Positions 46,572 through 58,383 of a stretch of 64,000 nucleotides of DNA are shown here, one piece after another. The notes beneath the pieces were generated by a model. That model searched no databases, was not told the DNA's origin, and worked only from the letters and a program-made list of their open reading frames with translations. Position 1 is the stretch's first letter. Each line of letters begins with the position of its first letter. Origin of the DNA: Copromyces sp. CBS 386.78. Its lineage: Eukaryota > Ascomycota > Sordariomycetes > Sordariales > Sordariaceae. Location: contig MU839249.1 in NCBI GenBank assembly GCA_030685235.1, forward strand, positions 1-64,000. Reading direction: 5' to 3'. A program made the translations under genes and the position numbers.

Positions 46572-48843
46572 AAGCGCGGGCTCTTTCCGCTCGTTTAAAT
46601 TTTTCGCTAGAGGTAAGTTGCCGATCGCCATCTAACGATACCTGCAATTTTGTGAAGAAAAAGTTGTTTGAGCCCCTTGCCCGCTGCGACCTGGCAGGTT
46701 CTGTTAATAAATGCGGAATTAACTTTGAAAAATGATGCAGATAGGTGGGGAAGGCGGTCGGCGACCTAAGACCCAAGTTCGGTGATTTGTGGGAGTGTAG
46801 TAGTAGCGGGACTTGTAAACTGGGTAAGCTGGGTTGAGATGGGTTCTCGGAATACTACTGTTACGGTGATGTTGATGTCAAATTCTTCACTTTCACATGT
46901 TGTGAGCACTTGTGAGCACTGGAAGCTTGGGATTGAAAGGATAGACTTGCTGCTACTACCTCGAGGCGAGTTGTGAGGACTGGACTCCCGACGATGAAAA
47001 TTTCCGTTGGTGAATGCCGATGTCCGACGTCCAGGCACGGCGTGTTGGTGGATAGCGTAGAGAAAGGAAGTAAGAACGTGATTGTCGGAATATGATATGA
47101 CCTTTGTGAATGCGACAGTGATGGCCACGTAGGTAGGATTTCCGTGAGATGGTGAACATTTGTGGACTTTGGAGATCTGTCACACGGATGCTAAGAGGTG
47201 CTTGCGGTCATTTGATGACAGCATCTGTCCATCTCCCGCGCCGGAGAAAAGAAAACGATAGACGAGGCTTGAGCCAGATGTACTGAGAGAAAGAGCAAGT
47301 TCGATATGAATGCGCTGTCGCAATGAGAAAGGGATGATGTTTTCCAACTCCTGTTGATGTAAGCTCCCGAGTGGAAGATGAATGACAAGTCGAAAGCAGA
47401 AGTCAAGAGCAGGCAGAATGTCACAAGCAAGCAATGGAGAGATCAGATGAGGATGCAGATGATGATAGAAGTTTCAATTATAGAAGCAACCACTGATGTA
47501 GTATTGACTTCGAATGCTCGCTAACTGAAGTCTTCAAGGCAATTTATGCCTTTCCAAGTTCCAATGGGGGTATCAAAGTATTGTAAGAAAAACTGCCTGG
47601 AAATGCCCAAAGAAAAACAAAAACAAAAACAAATGGGGGTATCAATCGCTAAACAAAGGAAAGCAGAGAGGAAACTCCGAGAAAAATGCTAATGCCAAAA
47701 AGCAATCCATGTGATCATCGATAATCTTGCTTTTTTGTCTCTCCCGAACGTGGTATATCCTCCCATGATAAGTAAAAGCAAAAGTAACTTTTCGTTGTCC
47801 CGACCCGATGCGCCCTGATTGTGTGTCTTCCATGCAAATGTCGTGTCAAAGTAATTAAGAGTAAAGTTAAGAAACTCAAGACAATGAAGAAGCGAAGTGA
47901 AACCCGCTAGGGGCTGGATGCTTGATGAAAGAAAGAAAAAGATGTCGGGGTTGAGTACCACAGACTCAGTCCGACCCGACTAGACCTGCCCGTTCCTCTT
48001 CTTTGTTTGAGGCAGCCACCGGCAGGGCGCGGCGTGCTGTAAAACGTGGGAGCAGACATTGTGGCGTTGCACAGGAGAAAGGACCTGGACCAGGAACGGG
48101 AAATGAGATCGATGCATCGATCAATCATCTTCGACCATCCCTTGGCGAGTCCAGCTGCGACTTTCCTTTGTGCGAATGCTTTCGTGTTTGTGTCCTTTGG
48201 AGGCAGGCCAGGTCTTTTTGGTGGGTTTCGACTGGGTTGTGGTTGGTCGGGATGAATGATTGGAAGGCCTTGATTGTCGAGTTTGCTGTGTGTTTGTTGC
48301 ACCCACCCAGTCATGTGTGACTCGATGCGCGGGCGACTGTTCGCCCTTTCCCATTGACCGTCACACTTGATCACGGTGAAAAGACCCTGAAGGTGTGAAG
48401 AGACCAAGAAAGCAGGGCAGCCACACACGGGCCGCCGGAACTTGCCATGTGAAATCCCGTCTTCTCGCACCCGAAGGGGGTGGATGTGAGCGTGAGGGGG
48501 TGTGTCTCCACCCAAGGGTCCCCGGTCCCGCGAGTCGGTCCGGAGTTGGAGATATGCCGCGGCATTTCAGATGGGAAAATGGAACGGCATCCGGGCCAGG
48601 CAAGTGACGTCGCGTGGTCGGTCCAGTGGATGGGATGGGATAAGATGGGATTGCTTGATCGACTCAAGTGATGATCCCTATAGCCGCGCGCACAGGGCAC
48701 TCTAGCGGTTTTTGCCGAGGCCGAGGCACAAGCCTGTGCATGATCCGCGCATCCGCATCCGAGGATGCAGTTTTGAGCAGGGAATTTGCCCGTTACACAC
48801 ACGAACCCTTTTGTGTGGGGGAAGGTCTTTTTCCCGTGGGGGT

Positions 48844-48844
<1 letters not shown>

Positions 48845-48890
<46 letters not shown>
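48845..48890. repeat. (GAT)15 microsatellite
   Basis: Fifteen uninterrupted GAT units about 200 bp downstream of the stop codon of the 169-residue gene. It produces spurious poly-Asp, poly-His, poly-Ser and poly-Met frames. Confidence 0.98.
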
Positions 48891-48893
<3 letters not shown>

Positions 48894-49095
48894 TTGGTGA
48901 AAATGCCCATGATGCTGATGCTGATGCGTTGCAGAAAAAGAAATAGAAGCGGGCAAAAAGCCAAAAACGGGGTACTATACAAGTTATAGTTAGCACGGAT
49001 GAATGCCAAATGGAGGCATTACCAAACCAGCGTAAGCTTACTCAATAAAAGCGAGGTAGCAATCGCCAACGGCACAGGCTGCATCGTGTTGCCCT

Positions 49096-49605
49096 TTACT
49101 CGGACTCGGCGATGGGAGTCATGGCGCTGAGCTTGCTCTTGGTGCTCTTCTTGGAAGAAGCCTTGCCGGCGCTGCGTTGACGCTTGGCCTGGGCCTTGCG
49201 CCTCTCCTTCTCCCTGACGAGGAGGCTGACCATCTCGCGCTGATAAGCGGCCTGCTCGCGCTGCATCTCGAGGATCTCGGCCTCAGTCATGAAAGGCGCC
49301 TTGGGAGGAGAGTGCATGGGCGAACTGCCGGTGCTGGAAATGCTGCGCACATCGTCGTCGAAAACATCGCCCATCAAGTCCTCATCGGAAAGGAAGGAAG
49401 TCGGGCGCTCATAACCAGACTCGGATTCGCAGAGCGAGGTGCGGCGGGGCCACGAGGGGAAAGCGCAGGAAGCATCGGCTCCGGAAGAAGAGATGTTGAT
49501 GGGAGAGATATCCATCGGCCTCGAGATGCTGGAGTAAGAGCTGCCGTAGGAAGAAGATCGGCTGGAAGAAGCCGAAGAGCTGTAAGAACCGTATGAAGAG
49601 TACAT
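49096..49605 (-). CDS. Conserved-looking Ser-rich hypothetical protein, 169 residues
   Basis: Single-exon frame starting ATG at 49,605 (context AACCATGTACTC); the open frame extends 30 codons further upstream but only from a TTG, so the ATG is preferred. Residues 1-35 are Ser/Tyr-rich (MYSSYGSYSSSASSSRSSSY). Next come SRPMDISPINISSSG and a PRRTSLCESES segment with an RRxS site of the kind basophilic kinases use. An acidic FLSDEDLMGDVFDDD follows. Residues about 105-145 form a predicted charged helix (TEAEILEMQREQAAYQREMV, then KERRKAQAKRQR, possibly a nuclear signal). The C-terminus is SKLSAMTPIAESE. Similar hypothetical proteins are, as far as I recall, widespread in Sordariomycetes, but no function is known to me. 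It sits alone in a region of more than 20 kb without other confident genes. Confidence 0.85.
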   Translation of the reverse strand: MYSSYGSYSSSASSSRSSSYGSSYSSISRPMDISPINISSSGADASCAFPSWPRRTSLCESESGYERPTSFLSDEDLMGDVFDDDVRSISSTGSSPMHSPPKAPFMTEAEILEMQREQAAYQREMVSLLVREKERRKAQAKRQRSAGKASSKKSTKSKLSAMTPIAESE

Positions 49606-50027
49606 GGTTGCTGTGTTGTGTTGTTGTGTCTGGGTTGAAAGTAGTAGTAGTAGTCGGTCGGTTGTCCAAGTGGATGCTTGTTGCTGATCAGTCAATGATG
49701 AGATGTGTTGATGATGTCGATATCGGATTGTTGTCGATACAAGTTGGGCTGAAGGTAACCATGAGATGGGGATGTGAGTTTCTTATATCTATCGTGGACT
49801 TGGGACGCAAAAGCAGGAAGCTGGGGAACAAGGGCAGGGGCGGGCAGAGATATGTGTCAAGGGTACGTCCCAGGAAACAGGATGCCGTGGATACCGTGGG
49901 TACGATGGAGTACCGTGGGGCAGGTGAATTTCGTGCCCATGTCTCTCGTTTCCTGGCTTTTTCCTCCCTCCCTTGGCCGGCGGACACAGGAAAACGGAGA
50001 GCGACAGGGGGTGTGTCCAACAAGCGG

Positions 50028-50054
50028 AACAACAACAACAACAACAACAACAAC
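50028..50054. repeat. (AAC)9 microsatellite
   Basis: Nine AAC/ACA units about 430 bp upstream of the start codon of the 169-residue gene, possibly in its leader or promoter. Confidence 0.95.
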
Positions 50055-52862
50055 GGCACCCTTGCCCCCGTCAAAGTCCGCACCCCACAGGTACGTATTT
50101 TTATCTACCCCGGCAGTCCACACCAGGCCGCAATAACGGAAACGGGACCTGTAACCGCGACAGGAGAAAGACAGGGCGCGCGGAATTACGGGAAATCACT
50201 TACGGAAGCAGACAATACATTTTGGGTTACCAGTGACCAGTCAGAAAGGATTTGCCTACCTAGACAGGGTACTTTTCCGTAGGCTGCCAAAAGAAAAGAG
50301 TCATATTGGCATCCCGCCGTGCCTTTGGTGCCTCTGCCTCCGTCTTTGGGCTCATTGCGATACCAGCGGTTTGCCTAGGCACCAGTGCTGTGCTGGGCTG
50401 TACCGGCTGTGTACAATCTCTTGACCAGCTGCCCTCTTTGGCTGGAACGCCGCGGGGCATCACTGGGGCATCAACAAGCACCAGCCTATCTCGGGCTGTT
50501 ATCAGGACAAAGTCGCAAACCGCTATCAAAAGCCCAGGCCTGGGGCAGACAGCCAATAAAAAAACGACGGGATGAGTCTGGGCGCTATGGCTGTTATGGC
50601 GCCAAACAACAAGACGGGACAAACGACAGGAAGTGACAGGACCGAACAAAGTGACAACTGACCAGTCCATCTCATGGGGCCTGGGCGTCAATCATTTTGA
50701 GTGTAAATGTGAATGTGATGGCCTTTTCTCGAATTTCCATGCCCCGGATTGGCACCCGACCGTGTTAGTCGTGTAAATCGTTGTTAGTGAACGCCCGGAC
50801 CGGTTCCGTTCCATGTTCAAGTTTGTTTCCCTTCCCACCACGCGCATGGACAATCCAGACAAACGAGACGGACGCCATGCACGCTCTGACGCTTCCACGC
50901 ACGCTGCTCATGTCGCCGAGTCACTACAACTTGCGGTGTCCTCTGCCAGCGTTCCTGACCGCCTTTGCCCTCGAGCCTCCCCGACGCAACAACGCATCCC
51001 GATACGTCCGTTTCACCATGATTAGTTTGGTGTGTCCGGCCAGTGCCATATTCAGCTTACAGTGTCCCGAGTAGCTACAGCTGCTACACCGTCGGTCATG
51101 GTGATACCGGTGGCACATTGCAGTCATTGCCAGTCACCGTCGGTGGACAATTGGGCGACCACCATCGCTGCTCAGCCAACTGAAGGCTCTGGATGGCGCC
51201 CCATGGTGGCTGAGCACAAGAGACACCACCTACATTATAGAGCCACTCAGTGATCCACGGCCATTCATTCACTCACTCGCAATGCGCATAATAACGAACA
51301 TGACAGGAGACACCTCCGAACGTTCGCTACGATTCCGCAGCCCTGGGGCGCCCTGGATCTCCCGCCTCTCTCCGCCTTCTTTAATCTCATCAAGAGATGC
51401 TATTCCTCATGGGTCATGGCGAAGCCCTGTTAGTCGGTGTCGCGCGCCCGGGCTCTTGGGAATGAAGGGATAACATGATAAACAGATGTAGTGTACGTAC
51501 TGTAGAACGGAATGTACCGTTTGCGTACTAGTCGGTGAACCGTTCGCTCCCCGAAGAACCGACCAGGGCTGGCTGGTGCACAACGGGCACGAACGGAGAC
51601 GAGACGGGGACGACGGGGAAGAAGAAAGACGGGCAGAGCAAGAGAAAGACTCCATCTGGCATCAATGGGGACAAGGCCCGCGGCACCATGGCCCCCATTC
51701 CGGACTCCAGGGTGGTGAAAAAGGCCGAGACGGTCAAGGTTCTGCTTCCAGGCCTCCCCGTTCATCCCATAAAATCACCGTTCTTTTTTGCCGGCATGGG
51801 TGGTCGAGGCACCCCAGAATCCCTTCCCCGGGTCTTGTGTCCCGAGTCACCCAAATACCGGCTGTCAGTGCCTGTTAGTTGCAAGAACCGTTCCCCGACC
51901 CGTTCTTCCTATTAACCCCCTTAAATACCTCCGTTTCTTTCGTGTGTCTCGCGTTTCGCGCGACTCCAGCGGAACGGTAGGTGGGAGACATCAGAGGTTG
52001 CTTTTAAGGAAGCGCAGCATCCAGTCCCAAAAACAACGAAAGGCACCCTCACCGCCTGAAATGAGCAATATGTAGGGGAAAGCGTGTGGGCGGCCAGAAA
52101 AACAACTCCCGTCCGCCCACACCATATGCACACTTCCACACCACACCGTTTCTACGTTCAAGCTTGTTTTCACGGTTTTCAGGGCGTCTACCGTTGCTGT
52201 TGTACGTTAATTATACAAACCTACTTCGGCGGTGTTTAGTTAAGTTGGTTTGCTAGCATCCCTATGACTTTCCGACTTGGGGGTTAAAAAGGCAAGCAAA
52301 GCAAAAATATCCAGGTATAGCTGTCAACTTGTTAGAAAGAGAAGCAAGCAAAAAACGACTTGAACCCCATACGTGACATCTGTCCAGTACCACACAAACA
52401 AGAAAAGGCTTATTACATATCTTGCTTGTTTTGGGGTCGTGCCATTTCCCAAGTTGGGAACTTGCCCTTGCTTCTCCAGCACTCTAGGCTTCTGTCGCGT
52501 CGCTTCCGGTTGGCTACATCTGGGATCTCAATCTGATATATCGAGAAGTACGCAGTAGTAGAGAAAGAGAAGCAAAGTAGTTTCGGGTACGGATGCCCTT
52601 TTACCATTTTTATACTCGCAACAAACCCTTCCCCTTGCGTATCTAGCACATCGACAAAGAGACCTGTCGCGCGGCTGCTATGCGCGGTAAATAGTGCGGT
52701 GCTTCTTTCGTGCTCGTATGTAAACGGACGGAGATAAAACGGTTCTTGTCGTTGTTGCGTTGCTAGCTTATTAGTTAGTCCGTTGGTCCGTTGGTTGGCC
52801 TCCAGTGTAAATGAAGCCATCGTGACCACTTCACCTACCTTAGCGGTCTAGCATCCAAAACC

Positions 52863-53123
52863 GCAAAAAAAAAACCAAAAAAAAAAAAAAAAAACTAGAG
52901 AGGGCAAAAGACTCCACAGATAACTAGTAGATCGGAGTTTCATCTCAACACACACCGTTTCAGAACTTGATGCACCGCCGCGCGCATCGCGCGCCCTGGG
53001 ATACATCGCGAGATGGCTGGCTGGCTGGTTTAGGCTCCTGACTTTGCGGTTGGTTGCCAACAGATGCACGACCAGCGCAAATCCCGTTCTTTTCGGGCTT
53101 TTTTTTTTTTTTTTTTTTTTTTT
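52863..53123. repeat. A tract and T tract bracketing about 200 bp
   Basis: An interrupted A tract (52,863-52,894) and an uninterrupted run of about 25 T (53,099-53,123) face each other. The sequence between them is GC-normal and not otherwise repeated in the window. The two tracts could pair in single-stranded DNA or RNA. Confidence 0.6.
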
Positions 53124-55284
53124 GCCCCAGCGCGCGCGGTGCGGTGCGGTGTGCGCTTCACACCTCTTTCACGATATCTGACAATGGCACCTTTCATACC
53201 TACCGTTTCAGACAATAGTATCTTCTCGCTGTGAGCTGGCTCTACCGGTACAACAAGAAAGGTGAGTGAGGCATTAGGCCGGCTGTGCGAATGACAACTG
53301 TTCTCCCCAACAAACTGAACCTCCAATGCACCCTCACCGTACCATCGCATCCCGCCCGCCAGCAGGATGTCGTTGGCGTTGGCATTGGCGCGCCGCAAAG
53401 AAATGCTTTTTTCTCACCTGCTGAGCCGAGAAAAATGAGGTTATCAGCGAAACTTGAAACCTCAAATTTTGCTACCACGCTAGTTTACCCCGTACTACTG
53501 TGGCTACGGTAGTCTTGCAGCTATGTTGTCATTGTTTCAAAAGTTTGTTGTTGCCGTTTTGACTCCATCTCTGGGCAGCATCGGATACCCGCGATCCATC
53601 GTCTCCCGCACTGGACCACGCCGAGTGGAAATCTGGAGTTCAAGCAGAGCCTGCTGCAACTGAAACTCTGATGCAAAGCATTGCGCGCATCTTGTTAGTG
53701 CCCGTCGCGGCCGTTTTCGAAATCGATACGATTTGAATCGGCGTCCCGCGGTTGGCGGTTTAAGTTTTGCGGAGCTCAGCGGAGTTGCGGAGGTGGTGAT
53801 GATGTTCGTCGATGCCAAGACAACACAACACACACACCGTCAGCCCAAGGGTCATCCCGCCCGCCCGTACACTACAAACGGCTCTGCTGAGAAAGGAATA
53901 GGGCCGGTCCGGGGCTGATGGAAAAGCGGGGGTTGGGGGTCGTCGTCGCTCGTCGGAGGAGGATGAGAAGACGACACGAACAATTGAACGGCAACGCTGG
54001 ATGCACGAACGGTCATCCCTCCAAATGACCCTCCTGTCCGTTGGACGGTTTTGGATCACTACCGCTTCGGTCAAGAGTTTCGCGAAGTCGCGACGTCATG
54101 CTGACTCCCTACCCCGGGCCTTCACCGCGGAGAGGACCCGCCCGCCCGGCAACAGCTCCCCGTTGCCCGTTGTTTACTCTTTCGATTGGCAATTACGTCT
54201 CGGATAGCCATGCGTTGTTTGCCTTGGCACCTGTCGTTTTTCTCCTTGCTTGTTGCTTGTGATTCTCAGATCTCCTTTCTTATGGCGTAGAATTTAATCT
54301 TGGGAAGTTGGGGGATCTTCCGCGACGACTACCTGATACGGCAAGGAGTCGTAGCGAATCTTCCCTTGTCTGCGACTCTGCGTGGATTTGCTGTGCTGAC
54401 ATGTGAGGCTTGCTGGCGAGAGAGCTGGAGAGAGAACGTTGGATTTGCAGTTGGAGAAGCCGTTGGAGAGCATTGACAATAACGTTGATACTTGTGGAAG
54501 AAGCTTCCGGGGCCGGGGGCCGGCCAGGGGAAGAAGTCATGATGGAAACGATGTCGATGACGACGACGACGACGATGATAATAATAAGGGTCATCTCATT
54601 GTGATAGGCCACGGACCTACCATTCCTGTCCGCCAACTCGTGAGATAGGACGGTACAGCCCTACAACTTCAAGGAGATTGGATATCTCTTCTTGATCTCC
54701 TTGCTGGGTAGCCCTACAAGTGAGTGCTTCCTGTCGCGGTTTTTGTGTGGTGAGCAGAAACCGGGCTTGGAGATCCAATGGACGAGTTCTTCCTCACTAC
54801 AGAAACACAGTGAGATGGACTGGTATCGCCAGAACACTTTGCTCGTGTGGTATTCTGTTATCTCACTATCTCACCAGCTCCCACGCTATCGCGCTCACTT
54901 ATAGCCGACACCACTGTAAACCACTACGAGATATCACCACCACCTATAAATCCCATCTCCACCGTCAGTACAATATAAGACTGGTTTGTTTGTTAGCTTG
55001 GTTCTTCGAACATAGGTCGAATAGGGGAGAAATTGAGCTCTTATTGGCCTTTTTCTAGCTTTCGTTTGAAGGCACTGATATTGTGACCAGGGTAAAAAAA
55101 GCCACAAAAGCCTCTTATGCCTCGAATACTTTTTCACTCTCTAGCTCGAAAGGTGGAACTGGGCGTTTTTTGTACCAAACTAACAAACATACCATGGCTA
55201 GATTGTAGCGACATCAAGCAGCAAAGCTGCACACAAGACATTGTCACAACACCGCTCATTCACACCGATCGCTACGATACACCG

Positions 55285-55345
55285 CATCACACACCCACAC
55301 AAACACACCACATACATACACACCACATACATACACACCAAACAG
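55285..55345. repeat. CA-rich imperfect minisatellite
   Basis: A 15-bp unit CACACCACATACATA is present about twice, preceded and followed by CACACCAAAC-type variants. Confidence 0.8.
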
Positions 55346-56499
55346 TTTTATAGGACTGGCAGGCTGTCCTTTTGGTTAGAAAACATCACAGGTGACCGAT
55401 GCGATGCATCGCGCTACGATGTACGATGGATGCATCACCATCCACACCACCCTTTCTGAGACACACACCTTCCAACACGCCCCCAACGCCAAAACGTGGA
55501 AAAAATATCGCCATCGCTCCCGCTCCATCACCACCGGTCCCGGGCGCGTTTCCATTTAGCATAGCGTGGGCGTCCCTGGCGTCGCGGCTGGCGGTGGGCG
55601 TAGGCGTTATAATGAAGGCGGTAGGTGGGTTCAAGACACACTGACAGCTGCAACTGCAGGTCTGCAGGTTCTGTCACTTCCCTTGTGACAACCTCCGGTG
55701 GATGCTGCTGCGATTGCGAGATCGACGAGGCTTGCTATTTGATGGCAGGGGTGGTTTGGGGGTGGGCTTTTTCTCCTATTTGTTCTCCGTCTCCGTTTCT
55801 GAATTGTCTGAACGCCAAGCAGCCGGTCGTCCGTCCGTTTCTGCTCCAGAACAATGCCCGGATCCGTACATATTACCCCGGATTGTTTGTCTTTCTTATT
55901 TTAGGGTGTTTTATCCCATTATCCCACCATCCGTCCCACAGAACTATCCATCCAGCCATCTATATCTCACTATCATCACCGTTTCCGTTGGCACTTAAGG
56001 TTGTCCATGTCCAAATTTGGCCCGGGCGATGTTTGCATGTTAAAAGTGTTTGTGTAGTTTGTGTTACAATCCCTCCAATTTTATCCCATCATCCCTTCTA
56101 ACATCATCATCCCGTCCAACACGCGGCGGAAACGGGACGGAAGGGAGGGGAGAGATGACGGATATGGACATGGGAAAAGTTTGGGGCATAAAAGTCAGAA
56201 TTTGAATGCTTCGTTACATATGGAGAAGAAACTATGGAAACGAAGCGAAGGCAGAGACTGCCGTGGGTGATTTAGCGTAGCGTAGTGAGGCGAGGTTTAC
56301 TCATTACCGGCATGGACACTGCTTTCTGTATGTCCGTCATTGTAATCATCGTCATCAGGACTTAGACAGTCAAATCTTGGGAAACACCGGGGAGATTGTA
56401 GGATTGAAGACAGCACAGCCACACGCACTAAACGGCGGAACGGCGGCGAGTCTTGTGCAGTGTTTGTCAGTCAGCAGTTAGTTGTGCGGCCCCGAACTT

Positions 56500-56640
56500 T
56501 ATTGCTCACTATAGTATTTATAGTAGAGTAGCTATATATACCTATATAAAGCTCGTCTGCGGCTAACTATACCGTTATAATATACCTACGATATGACAAT
56601 AAGGTAAATAGATAGTAGTAGGCGCTGATAGGAATGTTAC
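56500..56640. other. AT-rich, TA-dinucleotide-rich patch
   Basis: About 140 bp (TAGTATTTATAGTAGAGTAG, TATATATACCTATATAAAG) standing out from GC-normal surroundings. TpA-rich composition suggests a small RIP-mutated relic or spill-over. No repeat partner was identified. Confidence 0.4.
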
Positions 56641-58348
56641 GGTAATACAGGAAGAACCGAACGTATGTAGCCCAATGGGTATGTTTTAGGTACCCAAGGC
56701 TGACACTTACACAATAACCTTATCGGCACTGACACCATCTGGGGTGCACTAGGCTACGATTTCCCATACACTCCGATCTCTGATCTTTGATGAGTGGGCC
56801 ACATTCGCATCCTTATTCGATTGCTTACCTATCCGGGACACACTCCGAGCAACACATGGGACACATACACGGTCCCCGTATGAGAGAGGTTCATGTTGCT
56901 TTGCGGCTCAAGAGTGGGATGGATAGCTTACTTTTTCCTTTATTTAGCCCAAACTGGTCAGAGTAAAAGAACCAGATCTGGAATTCTAGATCTCGAGATC
57001 GTCGCCGTGGTTCATCATCATCATCATCCGCTACTTTCAGTACCTTGACCCTACACAGTGATAATTGTTAGTGCATCAAGTTTCTCAACCTGGAAGTGAA
57101 GGTGTAAAAAGCAACAACAACTACGAGGGATCGAATATCATCAATGACAACATTCCGTTAAGATCTGAGGACCCCTAACGGTCTGGTCAGTGGTCGGATA
57201 TCAATGTGGAGAGAAGAGTCTCACTCCTCCTTTCGTCCCTTACGGTGTTCGTGGCATGCATGTCATGGCTCGCGTGGCTCGTGCTCCGTTTCGTTCAGAA
57301 GAGTCGGAAGAAGGCTCCTCCACTCAGAAGATCGGAGAGACCTCCGTCATACACTACAAAGCCTTCAAGTTGTGTCCAAAATAGGGGTCTCTTTTTCACT
57401 ACAAATGCCTCTTCTGGGGATAGCGCGGAGATGATGTGGAGGTGGGAGAGGTAGCCGGACGGACGGAAAGGGCGATGATGTTTTGGAAATCCCCCTCCTC
57501 AGCCTCACCTACGACAGTTTGAATGGGTTGTGAGATTAAATTCATGGATTCATGGGACTCCTGAAATCCGTATCCCTCCCTTTTTACACCACCTATCATG
57601 TGTTCCGGCTCTTCCGCGAGCGAGGCGGAATTAAAGACCGTGGTCCTGGACCATGGTAGTCGCTGTCTTCTCTTCGCTCGTCGTGGGGTAGAAGAGGGGC
57701 ATATAGGCTCGCTTATCACGCATCCTCGTGGCTTTTTTTTCTCGGCGATGGTGTGTAGTGTGGTGCTGAAGTGTGGTGGTCATTTGAGAGAAAGTCCGGT
57801 GGTTGCTTAAAAAGGGTTGGATGTGTTTTACCTAAGGGCCTCCCACTTGGTTACCGTTCCCGTCGAGGGGTTGTTTTGATGCCATTCGGGATTCATTGTC
57901 TTCGTATATCGTCGATATTGTTGTCGTCGCTGTCGGGCACCACTAGACTTCGTATAGCAAAGTGTTGGATTTGGCGGGGTCCATCTAAAGCTGCGACAGC
58001 GACAGTGCTTGGAACGGATACCCGTCAACAGACGCACGCTACTGTCGGTACATTGCCTATGTATCTGATAAAAATTTCCCAAGGCTGCATTTGATGCAGA
58101 CGGTGAATATGATTGATGATGTACAATGGGCCGCGACGCGGGAGATGGACAACTTGCGGGCGGCGCCAAGGTCAGGGCAGCCTGTTAGAAGCTAGCAAGC
58201 AAGCCTGTAAAAATCCTTTTAAAACTTGAAACTGGTTGACGTGCAAAAAAAAATGAATGACGCAACCTGCACACTTCCGGTGCGTTGGCTGCCGTCTCTG
58301 GCCTTGGAGACGTTAGCCTGGCTAACTGCTGCCCGGCCGCAGTTTTGA

Positions 58349-58383
58349 CCGCCTTTTCTTTTTTTTCTTTTTTTTCTTTTTCC
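58349..58383. repeat. T/C homopyrimidine tract
   Basis: Repeated CTTTTTTTT units (CTTTTCTTTTTTTTCTTTTTTTTC), a polypyrimidine stretch with no adjacent gene called. Confidence 0.9.

Larger units (their letters stand above)
39282..49095. other. Gene-poor GC-normal region with microsatellites
   Basis: About 9.8 kb with no frame longer than about 212 codons and none with recognisable domains or convincing splice-linked exons. The longest frames (40,438-40,932 plus; 47,907-48,515 and 48,371-49,009 minus) overlap one another or run through simple repeats. Contents noted separately: an AC repeat at 39,888, a TC repeat at 45,571, a GAT repeat at 48,845 and a small palindrome at 46,526. It may contain regulatory sequence for the 169-residue gene or unrecognised small genes. 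Confidence 0.5.

Noticed and set aside
48371..49009. 212- and 202-codon minus-strand frames at 47.9-49.0 kb
   Set aside because: They overlap each other in different frames; the longer owes its length partly to the GAT repeat (poly-Ile). No conserved features were seen.
49593..50282. 229-codon plus-strand frame upstream of the 169-residue gene
   Set aside because: It starts antisense to the gene start, runs through the AAC repeat (poly-Asn), and shows no domain or homologue-like pattern.
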